Positions 1 through 9,942 of a stretch of DNA of 64,000 nt are shown in pieces. Each line of letters opens with the position of its first letter. The first letter of the stretch is position 1. The position numbers and the translations under genes were made by a program. Location of the stretch: the NCBI GenBank assembly GCA_000310025.1, contig FN648619.1:44451-108450 (forward strand), written 5' to 3'. This DNA is from Ectocarpus siliculosus (lineage: Eukaryota; Sar; Phaeophyceae; Ectocarpales; Ectocarpaceae). The notes beneath the pieces were generated by a model. It made no database searches. It had not been told where the DNA came from and worked only from the letters and a program-made list of their open reading frames with translations.

Positions 1-60
1 AAAAAAAAAAAAAAAAAAAATGTGCCCGCGCCTCCCCCGGGTTGGGGGGGGGGGGGTGGA
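1..60. repeat. Poly-A and poly-G homopolymer tracts
   Basis: The window opens with 20 A residues, followed shortly by a C-rich and then a G-rich run. These are low-complexity tracts. From 61 to 465 I see nothing convincing. That stretch probably holds the 3' flank or 3' UTR of the minus-strand gene that ends at 466. Confidence 0.7.
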
Positions 61-465
61 CAGCGGTGAGACTGAATTCTTGAATATCTGGCGAGGTTCA
101 CTTGAGGCTGGAAATGTAGATGAGAGTTGATTTAAGTTTTGAAGCAAAATTTTGGTCAAAAAAGGACGGTACATAAAAAAGCATCACACATGTCCTGCGG
201 AAAAATCATAACTACCAAGCACGGCGGCGGGAGCAGATTCCATAATACGCGGAAGCCACCTTCCTGTCTTCCGAAGTGGACTGATTCACAAAAAGATAAC
301 ATGCGTCGGATCGAACACCACCAGCACATTGTAAACGGGAGCAACTCCGTCGAAAACAGCAGGAGAGCAAAAGAAGAGAAGGAAAGGCGCATAGAAACAG
401 AACCGAAAAAAACAAAAACAGCTTAAGTTACAACAGAACCGAACAAAAAACCTGCCATGTTCTAT

Positions 466-3400
466 TTACCTGCCGCTGGACTCAGTATCTACGACCGCCG
501 CCCCCGCCGCTACTTCCTCAAAAAGAGGGGGGTAGCGGCCCGCTGTATCGCTCCAACAGAGCGGATTGTGGCCCTCCCGCCTCTCGCTCCCACTCCCCGC
601 CGCGCCGGAGGCGTCGTCATCGCTTCGTTGCGAATCTGGTGGCATCGGTATCCCGTGCGCGGGTTTGGGGACGGTGGTGCCGCTAGCCCCCGCCCGGTGT
701 GTTTCTCCTCCTGCGGACCCCGCTTCCCCGGCGGCAACGATCCAGCTCCTCCCTGGGCTCGGCTCCAGCGTGTGGCTGGCGAAGAACCCTTCCTGCTCTC
801 GCGCCGAGGGGGGCGACCGTCCCGACCCCGTTGCCGTGGCCGCCGCCGCCGCCGCCGTCGCCGCTGCGGTGGTCGCTCCTCCGGCGGAACCGGCGGTGGC
901 AGCCGAAGCGAGAGCCGCACCCGCGAACCCTGACGCCAGGGGGCTCCTACTATTACACTTCGCGGCCGGTGGCGAGGCCGCCCTTGTTACCCCCACCATC
1001 GCCGCCTCGTCTCGGCTGGACGGGAACTGGTCCAAGCCGCTTGCGGCGTCCGTGCCGCCGCTGCTGCCGCTGCCACTGTGATTGTCTTCCCGGCGCCCAT
1101 CACCGCTGAGCTCGCCCACGCCGAAGCGCAGACATGGCGGCCGCAGCGGTGGGGGCGACGACGACGCCGCTGTTTCCGCCGCCCCCCAACCAAATACCGC
1201 GTCGCTGACCTTGCTGCCGCCGGTTCTAGTCCTAGCGGTGCCGGGCCAGTGCCGCGCCGGGACCGGGTCGAGCACCCTCGCGGCGAAGAACTTCTCGTCT
1301 GGACCCGCCGCGGCACCGCCATCGCCGGATATGGCTCGCGGGCTCGAACCTCTCTGACACCATTGGATGACCTCGGCCTCGCGGAGCGCTCGGTCTTCTG
1401 CGGCCGCCTTCTCCTCCGCTGTCGTTGGTTGGTCCGCCGCGCCCGGCCGCGCGGCAGCAGCGCCGGCGTTGCTGGACCCCATCGCCGAGTCGGCAGCATC
1501 CTCAGCAGCCAGCGACGACTTCCGGGCCGATTCGGGGCTAGGGGTGCGGTGTTTCTTCGAGGCATGCACCTCCTCGCCCGCCGAGCACCCGTCGCTCCGT
1601 TCACCACCGCTCACGGTGCCTTCGCAGCTACCCTCACCCCAGCCGCCGCCGCCGCCGCCGCCCCCGCCGCCGCCCCCGCCGCCGCCCCCGCCGCTGCCGC
1701 CGCCACCCCCGCTGCGGCCGCCCTTTCTCCGCCACTTGAGCCCGTCATGACCCGTGCCGCAGACACCATCGTCGCTGCAGGCATGAGCATCATCGCCCCT
1801 ACACTTCCCCCCCGCCGACTTCTCGTCAACCCGTCGCACCCACTGCTGCTTTCCGCCGACCCTCGAGCCCCCGCCCCCGCCGCCGCCGCTATTTCTCCCG
1901 CTGGCGTCATCTTCCCGTCGGTGGGGCCCTTGGCCCCCCTCCGTTCCTTCCCTTCCCTTCTGTTCGTTGCCGCCGGACCACTCATCTGGAGGTTCCGTGT
2001 AAGCCACCGCGCGCAGTGCCTGGACAATTGCGTCGCCCCCCCTCTCGTTGGGCGTCCCGATCCCTCCCTCCGCTGTCCACCCGATCATGCTCAGGAGGTT
2101 TTCCCTGCGAGTTGGGGAGCGGCAGGACGTGGTGTGTCATGGGCAGTCTTAAGATTCTCCCCCAACGCACGCGCTCCCCCCTTCCCCCGGCTATAAATCC
2201 GATTCTACAACGAACCCAAAACCACCATAGGGAAATGATTCGCGATTGTTGCTTGCATGGGTCACCTCACCCTCGCGCCATGAAATACCATGCGCCGGAA
2301 GGAGGGGACCGTCACAAAGACACAAGGAATGAAAGATTCACTGGTGATGCGCGAAACATGAGACTCGCCCTTCAGGTTGTTCCCGCGATATATATACATA
2401 TATAAAGGGTGCTGATGTATCCAGGGGGAAGACGCAAAAGAGCAATCTACTCTTTTCGAGGGGCCAAACGGGTGCCAACACAGGATTTCTTAACTTTCGC
2501 AGCTTTACATCACGTCGCTTTCCTCGGAGACTCCCGTTAACTCGATACCCGCGGATAAATTAATAACCCCACACACAGCCGCGTAAACTTCGTTGCGGTG
2601 ATGCGCATCTGCCAAAATCCTACCGCATTAATCCGGCCATTGGCGGGGTATCTTGTGATTCATTGCGATATACCGTATATGACACAAGAAAACACACCCC
2701 GGTGATAACATTTTGGAGTTTGAAAATATTATCACCGGGTGTGGTATCCTGTGGGGGGGGTGTTATCTTGTGTACCCCGGGTGATAAAGTGCAGGTCGCA
2801 GGGGCCCCTAAGGGGTGTGATAAAACAGGGGGTGTGATAGCGCGTCCGAACAGCCACAGCGTGTGTTTGGGGGTGTGATAAATGAGGGTGTGTGATAAAA
2901 GGGTGTGTGATAGCACGTCCGAACAGCCACAGCGTGTGCTTTGGGGTGTGATAAATGAGGGGGTGCGATAAAAGGGTGTGTGATAGCCATGCCTGCACGT
3001 ACACGTGCAGTGTAGGGACCTACCTAAAGGGGCGTGGAAAAACAAAGGGGTTCAACCGAGGTGACGAAACTCCTGAGCACATGACCTCGGCGATAACTCA
3101 ACCCTCTCATCGCCAAAAAAAGTTTGAAACAAAATACGGGCTTGAATCGAGCAAGAAAAAATTGAAAATCGAAGGTACCTCGACCGATACGATGATTGGC
3201 GGTGGCCACAGACTGCGTGCGCCATCCTTCCTGCCCCCCTCACAAAAACGTTTACTTGGTACTTGCGGCTGCATTCTGCTCTGCCTGCACGTTCATGTTG
3301 TTGGGGGTCTCCATGCGGGGTGTTTCCCCTCACACAGCTGACGTGGCTGTGTGTGTGATTGCCCAGGGCAGATGCTGTCACCCCGGTGATAAAGAAGGAG

Positions 3401-5296
3401 GGGCCCCGTGACTATATGCGGCGTAACTAAAAATATCACCGGGGTGTCGTATTCTGTGGGGGGTGTGCTTTCTTATCTTTCTTATGTAGGTGTGTTATCT
3501 TGTGTCATATACGGTAATTGCGCTGGTGATGAACCAACATTCCATGGTGCTGCTTGCTGTATGTCATACCATAAAATATATGAACACTCCTCGCTTCTAC
3601 ATAGATCATGTACATCTTGCATACAAAATTGGATTTTCGCCCCCTGATGTCGCCCCACGTACTCCTTGCTTCGTACACTCCACGAAGCATGCGTAGGTAA
3701 GGTGCTGCACAATAAAGAGAGATACTCACGATCAAGACACAGATACGTGGCACGAAGAAGGCTGTCATGTAAGGTGTGCGAAGAAAATTTACAGGTGCGC
3801 CTGATTTCCATAGGGCACCAACCAGGGAACCAACAACGTCCCCACAGCCCCGCAAGAAAGTAGAAGGCGGCCCCATTGGGACAATATTAATCTTAATGGG
3901 CCGCCAGAGAGGAGTGCATACAACAATATGGTATTAAGGAATAATAAATACACACACAGAAAGACTACCCATTCGAGACATACCCACAGTCCAACGGGAT
4001 GTGGTATTTGGTTGATGTGCTTGCGGGGTGTTCCATAGATCTCTTGGGTCACATGGTCCAAGCGGCGGAATTATTCGGACATGACACGCTGCCCCTGCCG
4101 CTGCCGCTGCACCGGTGTAACTTGACTGCTTCAATGGGTCTGCCGACATCAGGAACACCGGCATGAGCGTGTGGAGCCCAAATCACCCGGTTTTCTCAAA
4201 CCTCCCGGTGGATAGCATGCATCGCGGCAACAAAGCCATCCTTTTACCTTCTTCCAGCGCGGAAAAAGTGACTACATTAATGAATAATATACGTGCGGCG
4301 GCCATTTTTTCGATTCTTTGCCCCGTACATGTAGGGCGAGACCAGAAGCGGGAGAAAAAAATACCACTTACTTATTTTGCGCCGGCAGCCAGCGCGGCCG
4401 GCGGCGAGCGAACCGCCGCCCCTTCTCGCACGCACGTTTACACGCGATCACGCGCGTGGGCGCCGTCGCCTTACGCGGCGGGCACAGCCAGAGCTGCGGG
4501 CAGCCTCTCACCTGGACTTCAAGCCCCCGTCGCCGGCCCAGATGTCGTCGTAGACGTACGTCGAGGCGAGGCTGCTGAGGGCGGGAACGCCGTGCCAATA
4601 CTCGGACACCCTAGCCGCGCCGTAGATATCGTCCGGGAGGGACACCTGCTCTCGAGGCGCGGCGCGGGGCCCTGCCGGCGCCGCTGCCACCGCCGCGCCC
4701 TCTTCTGCTGCTGCTGCTATTCGTGCGCTGGAGTCCGAAATCTTCATATCGTCGTCGTGGTGTTGTTGTCGTTGTTGTCGCCCTTCGAACGGAGAGCCGT
4801 GTGTGCCCGCAGCAGCAGCAGCAGCAGAGCTATTGCTTCCTCCGCCCCCGGGCCTGCTCTCTTCAGCGCCGACGCTCTGGCGCGGCTGCCCGGCCAGAAA
4901 TCTCCCGGTCGCCATCACCTCGCTGACACCGCCCCCCGGCGACGAAGGCAGACGGATACACGCGCCGAAAGAGTTGCCGTAGCCGAAATCCCGCGCCTCT
5001 TCCCCCGCAATAGCCTCGTGATGATGATGATGATGGTCCTCCTCTGGGCGGTGCGATGATGATGACGATGCCGCAAAGACAGCAGCAGCACCGCCGGCGG
5101 CTTCGCCGGCGTTTTTGCTCTCCTCGTTCCCTGGAAGTTGTCTCGGGGCCAGGGCCCCCGGTTCTCTCGCCTCCTCTTCGGCAGCCGCTGTCGGTGCAAT
5201 CGTCGAATCCTGATGCTCGGGCATCCGCCTCCATCGCCTTGGCGGGTGGGGCATCACACCTTGTTGATGTCTAGGCGGGCGGGGTTGGCCCGACAT
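466..5296 (-). CDS. Two-exon gene for a low-complexity (Gly/Ala/Ser/His-rich) protein, about 807 aa
   Basis: The function is not recognised. Exon 1 runs from 5296 (ATG of MSGQPRPPRHQQG) to 4512 and ends in a strong donor (CAG|GTGAGA). Exon 2 runs from 2104, after a C-rich acceptor (CTCGCAG|GG), to the stop at 466. The split codon joins as AG+G (Arg), giving IWAGDGGLKSR-ENLLSMIGWTAE with no frame change and 807 residues in all. Exon 1 has a His run, acidic patches and a more ordered end (DDIYGAARVSEYWHG). Exon 2 has a long poly-Gly run and two related short motifs, FFAARVLDPVPARHW and FFASHTLEPSPGRSW. The frame stays open upstream to 5584, so an earlier start is possible. The protein is probably largely disordered. 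The motif pair and the splice phase are the best evidence that it is real. The 2.4 kb intron holds a TIR element. Confidence 0.6.
2668..3516. mobile_element. Non-autonomous TIR element, about 850 bp
   Basis: The left end (TACCGTATATGACACAAG, from 2671) is repeated inverted at the right end (up to 3516), followed inside on both sides by AACACACC-like sequence. ATTGCG stands directly outside each end (2662-2667 and 3517-3522) and looks like a target-site duplication. Just inside the ends lie further inverted copies of CACCCCGGTGATA. There is no transposase ORF. The termini resemble those of the two 210-base elements at 59.03 and 62.06 kb, which suggests one family. Confidence 0.6.
2813..2990. 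repeat. Two-copy tandem repeat, period about 88 bp
   Basis: Two copies share the string GTCCGAACAGCCACAGCGTG, set among GTGTGATAA-type repeats. They lie inside the TIR element at 2668-3516. Confidence 0.7.
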
Positions 5297-5638
5297 CGTC
5301 CCCTGCTGCTTACACAGCACACCGTGACGCCTCCTTGCCGTGGCCAGCGACCACACGGGTCGGCGCCACCACCTGTTTCCGCGTTGCGCGGGCGATCTGT
5401 CAGGCGATATTCTCCATCTCTCGAGAATAACACACATGCACCAATGCGTCGGACTTCGGACGGCGGTGGAAAGGGGGGCGACGAAACGGGAAAAGCAACG
5501 GAAGGGGGAAATTAGGGTGGGGATAAGGAGAAGGGGGGGTCGTGGATCATTCTGTCTCCGCTGGACTACTAGGCTGGCTGGCACGGGAAATACGCCAGCA
5601 GATAGATAGCAGATGTACCGACAGAGCGAACGGCCTCC
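5297..5638. promoter_or_regulatory. Head-to-head intergenic interval, probable shared 5' region
   Basis: About 340 bases separate the likely ATG of the minus-strand gene (5296) from the ATG of the plus-strand exon (5639). This arrangement implies a bidirectional promoter region. No TATA box or other element is clear, so the call rests on position alone. Confidence 0.35.
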
Positions 5639-5928
5639 TTGGCAAAAACCACGATGATGATGATGGAGGAGACAGCAGAAGTAGGCGCAGCCAACGGAGG
5701 AAGAGCAGCTCGAGCAGAAGCAGGAGGAGGCCGGAGCGCAACAGCAGCAAGAAATAACAACAGCCGAAATTTACAAGAACAAGCGGCGGCGGGCGGGGGA
5801 AGCGGCGGCGGAACCAACGGTGATGGAGAGGACGAGCTTGGGGCGGGGAGAGCCTCTTACGGAGACGACCTCGACACGCTCGACAGGCGCAGGACGGAGG
5901 AGCTCAGGCTCATTGGAGAATTTGATTC
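5639..5928 (+). CDS. Putative first exon of a plus-strand gene
   Basis: The ATG at 5639 opens 97 codons that read through an Ala/Arg/Gly-rich stretch into a more protein-like end (DDLDTLDRRRTEELRLIGEF). The exon ends at a good donor (GATTC|GTGAGT) in phase 2. No next exon could be assigned. It may be the 5' exon of the gene whose last four exons lie at 9,943-13,369, but the phase of the first of those does not join directly, so at least one exon would be missing. The function is unknown. Confidence 0.4.
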
Positions 5929-6907
5929 GTGAGTTATGTAGTTCTCGCGCCGGAAATTGCCCGCTCTCTCTCTCCCGTAGACAAGGTTGACAGAGGCAAT
6001 GCTGCTGAGCCTGTGGCCTTCTTACATCTTCCACTCGTGCCCAGTACTCCCTGCTTGTACGGGGGTGGGTTTGCTCTGTCTGCGTGTGTGTGTGCTCTTC
6101 CTTTGGGTAGGTTTCACCGTCAAGCAAATTGCGTGACAGATATTCAAGAATATATGCCACCGGTGACTCGTGTACCGGGGGGTGCGGAGGATTAGGATAT
6201 CCACGGGAGTAACAGCAGAGAGAGTCAGACCGCGAAGGCTAGTTAGTGCACACGAACGACGACGGCACTCATATGTTATTTTCTTGTAGTGATATCCGTT
6301 GTACCCACCATAGCGCGGTGGAGCTGTGCATATGCAATGCGCAGCGGGGGGGATTTCAAACGAGGTGGTGCTGCGGCGCGTGTCCCTCCCCGCTGCATCA
6401 CACGACACGCATTCACATCGCTACGGAATGCACGATCAATGGGCCTCATGTGGCCTGTGCACCCTGTCGTCCTCTCTGTAGTTTTTCCCTGTTCGTTGAC
6501 CCTGTAGCCCTCGCCTTTCCTACCCGAAGATCACCGATACGGGTTCGCACTTTTGAATTCCTCTGCGGCAACTGCTCACTGCTTACATCCCTTACGCGAG
6601 AAGTTTTCACCCGCACTATTATAGACAACACCGCTGTTCCATGCAGTACTGCCTGTAATTCATGGTAAGAAATGCGAGACTACAAGACTCGCCGGTGTTC
6701 GGACTCAGAGGCTATTGTAGGTGCTAAACATGTGCAGCGTGATCTTGTAGTGCTGATTCAACGAGATGACCGCAGCAGTCCAGACGTTGTAACTTCCCCT
6801 GATTTTAAAGCAAGTAGCCGAAGCTTTCTTACTCTATTCTCATGTACATAGTCTGTACCACGAAACACTAACAAAAAATTAATGTCTTCCACAGACGAGA
6901 GTCTGAG
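5929..6907. other. No gene seen
   Basis: Only short overlapping ORFs without recognisable content are present. This may be intron if the 5639-5928 exon belongs to the gene at 9.9-13.4 kb. Confidence 0.4.
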
Positions 6908-8138
6908 GGCGTATGTTAACGAAGAGCCGAAAATCAAAATCCAAATGGGCACAAAATCAAAATCAAAATGCGTTATCGTGGAAAACTGAAAAAATAGGAT
7001 CGTGTATGTTAACGAGGATAGGAGACAGATGAGGCAAAAAATCAAAAAAGACCTGGCGCCAGGGGAAGCGCCAGCAGCGCAGCGGTGATTTTTCTAGGGT
7101 GCGTTTTACGCTCTTCTGTTCACGTGTTAGCCGATATCTCGCCAAATACTGAACGAGTTGCCTCAAGAAGGTTATCCGGAAGGAGCTGGAAACATGGGCT
7201 GTTGGGCAATGCCAAGGTTTGGGGCCGTGAGGTGCCGAGTGCGCCGGAAAAAAAAGGTTGTGTTGAAGCAAAAATGTCAACGGTTGCGAGCGGTCACTTC
7301 AAGTTCGGTGTTTTGGGCCGCCACGGGTTGTGATATCCACCGATAACTTTCCGAAGAAGGAAGCAACAGCAACAGCAACGCCACGCGGCAGGAGGTACGT
7401 CTCTGCTCCATCTTTCAAGCCCAAGGTCTGCTACCGTGGGGTATCGTGCGCGTAGGGAAAAAAAGTTTTGGTTGACCCTAAAAAATCCACGTCAGAGAGC
7501 GGCTAGTTCAAGTTCGCGCCGAATGTCTGCTCACAGTTTAGTTTTTCAGCGATAACTCTTCCAAGGAGGAAGCAACAGCATTAGCAATGCCACGCGACGG
7601 GAGGCAGCTTTACCCACCATCTGTCTCGTACAAGGTTAGATGCCTTGGGGTATCGTGAGTGTGGAGTAAAAAGGTTACAACTACCCTCTCCCGCACGGCC
7701 CGAATAAGCCGCGCAGCCCTGTTCTGATCGTCAGTCCGTTCACCGTTTGTCACGATCGGCATTTTCTCCTCGAATACCCAACGAGCCGGCCCGTTTTGTT
7801 GCTTGCCGGCGAGCAGAGTCTTCTGGCTACAAAATAATGGCCATGGTCTCGGTGGTAGGGTGCCGATAGCCCCTCTATGAGCAGTGTGCAGCAGGTCGTG
7901 TCGTACGCTTGCTTTGCAGCGGCCTCGCGGCAGGTGCTCCAAGCCTTCGAAGTTTTGAACTCCTTGCCTCTTTGATATTGATTTTAATAAAAAAAGTCCC
8001 CCGGGGACTTCCCAGATAGAGGAACTTCCATAAAATCAAAGGGCGTCGTCAGGAGGTAGCAGATATTCGGCCAATCAGGTCTCGATTTTGATTTTGATTT
8101 TGTCGATTTTGATTTTCGGCACTTCGTTAATATACGCC
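6908..8138. mobile_element. Non-autonomous DNA transposon (MITE-like), 1.23 kb
   Basis: The left end (GGCGTATGTTAACGAAG...CCGAAAATCAAAAT) recurs inverted at the right end (ATTTTGATTTTCGG...CTTCGTTAATATACGCC). CTGAG lies directly outside both ends (6903-6907 and 8139-8143), fitting a 5-base target duplication. A 3-base TGA duplication is an alternative reading. The interior has no transposase frame. It carries three degenerate tandem units and A+T-rich strings based on AATCAAAA. Confidence 0.75.
7130..7690. repeat. Degenerate tandem repeat, three units of about 210 bp
   Basis: Units start near 7130, 7340 and 7550. They share a GATAACT-CCGAAG-GGAAGCAACAGCA block and a GGGGTATCGTG block further on. 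They lie inside the TIR element at 6908-8138. Confidence 0.6.
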
Positions 8139-8143
8139 CTGAG

Positions 8144-9942
8144 ATAGATTGGCTACAACATTTTTTGTTTTCCCGCGTGGGTGGTTGCAGTACAAACGAA
8201 CGTAATTACTATTCCAACCGCGTGTCAACAAAGAACATGATGACGCTTGTATTGCGTACTTTTAGCTTTTCTGTCTACGGCGTTTGGATCAAGACCTTGT
8301 TCGATAACATTGTATCATACTGCTGCGCTACAAGCAGTCGCCTCAGCTGTTGCCGTGCGGCCCTATCTCAGCGAAGGTTCGGCAACCGGGATAACGTCTG
8401 TCTACCGACCATGACCGTTTTCTGCCGAGCTCTCGCGACGCACATCACGCCCCATGACCGAGGGTGATCCAGTCACCTTGCTCCTTAGCGAATGTGACTC
8501 TACAGCAGTATTAAGTAGCAACCTTGTGAGTGGCCGGAAGCGACTTCGGAAGCGGGCCCCAAGAATCCGCTTCGGTAATCTAGGCTTGAAAATCGTTGCT
8601 GAAAGCTGGATTGCTCGCAATCAGGCGATCTACGCAACGCTCTCACGTATCTACGAACATCCTTTTTGAGTGGCTGCGTGAGACTGGTGATTCAAGTTCA
8701 CGCCAGGGGTTCAATGCTGGCAACGCAAGCCGGGCTGTTGCTAATTCCGCCGACGAGTTCAGAACCTTGCGGGCTGTGCTGCGGCCTTGAAAGGCATATC
8801 ACCCCTGCCTTGCAGAAACGGGACCCTTCTTCTTGTTTGCGCTGAACCCGAGAAGCTGACGTTATTGACATGTTGGATGTGCCACAAATACAGCGGTGGG
8901 GTACAATAGCTCGGCATGGTACGCACATCCAAAGAAAACCGCGTCTTCGCGTTTTGACGCCGAAGCCCTTGTGTTCGGTTTGAAGAGTTCCCCCGGCCCA
9001 CCTCCGTTGTAACCATCCCCAGGGCGAACATCAACCCTCGTCGCGAGTGCTGGTTCATCGTGGACACCAAGTGGTTGCAGACCTGGGCGAAGTTCGTCCG
9101 CGGAGAGGGGCCTCCGCCTGGGCGCATCAGCAACAAAGGTGCGCCTACAACGGAATAGCGTAGTCCCGGCTGCGCAATTACAGAGCAACAACACCAGCAG
9201 TCAGGCGGAGGCCGGCACATCGTGTGCGTTCGTAGGGCGAACTAGAAAGACCTCGGCGTCCACAGCAGTAGCTCCCCCTTTTGTGCTATTGATGTGTTGC
9301 CTACGGATGCCCTCAACGGGCACTATTTTTGTTTTTTTTTATGTCAGAACTCCAACCACCCTTCGGCCGAACAAAGCAACAGCAACCAAGTGGCACAACA
9401 GCAGGCTATAGTCGACAGCGTGGTGTCGATCCCGCTAATTCCAGCATACCTGTTCCAACATCTTGGTCCCGTCTTCGCTGAACTCCGCCTCTAGTTCCTT
9501 AACCGTTCAGTGAGGAAATGGCACGGCTTCTTGGATCTTATTAATGTAGCGCACCATCTTACCCGAAAATCCAGACTTTGATACCCCTTGGTCGATGTAT
9601 CCAAAACTTGATGTTTCGGAACGAAAGTGAGGGTTCCGATCACTGTTGAGGGAAGGAATGGATCGTAGACGTGTCCAGCCAACGTGCGGTCGGGCTATTC
9701 GGTAGAGTTCGGAGTGGAGGTGCAAAAGGCACGAAGAAGATTTGGGAGCGGTGACGTTGAGGCGGAACAACCGATTGGGAGAGAGGTCCAATCATGCGTT
9801 GGCGACGGCTGCTGCTGTTGCTGGCTGCTATATCTAGCCCCATCGGTCTCCCGAACGCCGCCGACCTCTCGCACGTGTGACCCATGGCCGCGCTGTGTAT
9901 CCCCTCGCTTGTTTTCACCCTCGACGATCGAACTCGAGGCAG
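8144..9942. other. No secure gene
   Basis: Two overlapping minus-strand frames are open between about 8,760 and 9,220, but neither shows a known domain, a clean splice site or a copy elsewhere in the window. They could be remnants of an old element or chance. The rest shows nothing I can support. Confidence 0.3.

Larger units (their letters stand above)
2105..4511 (-). other. Intron of the minus-strand low-complexity gene
   Basis: This interval is bounded by the donor at 4511/4510 and the acceptor at 2106/2105 on the minus strand. It contains the TIR element at 2668-3516. Elsewhere, 3,520-4,510 holds only scattered short ORFs with no shared or recognisable sequence. Confidence 0.5.

Noticed and set aside
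1078-2196. Long plus-strand frame (372 codons) opposite the low-complexity exon
   Set aside because: It is a shadow of GC-rich codon repeats on the minus strand. It is Ala/Pro/Arg-rich with no splice-consistent partner, whereas the minus strand joins in phase to exon 1.
2620-3045. Overlapping minus-strand ORFs rich in His-Thr-Pro
   Set aside because: They are translations of the GTGTGATAA tandem repeat inside a TIR element.
8759-9220. Minus-strand ORF pair as a transposase or host exon
   Set aside because: Two frames overlap with no recognisable motif, splice signals or second copy, so no call could be supported.
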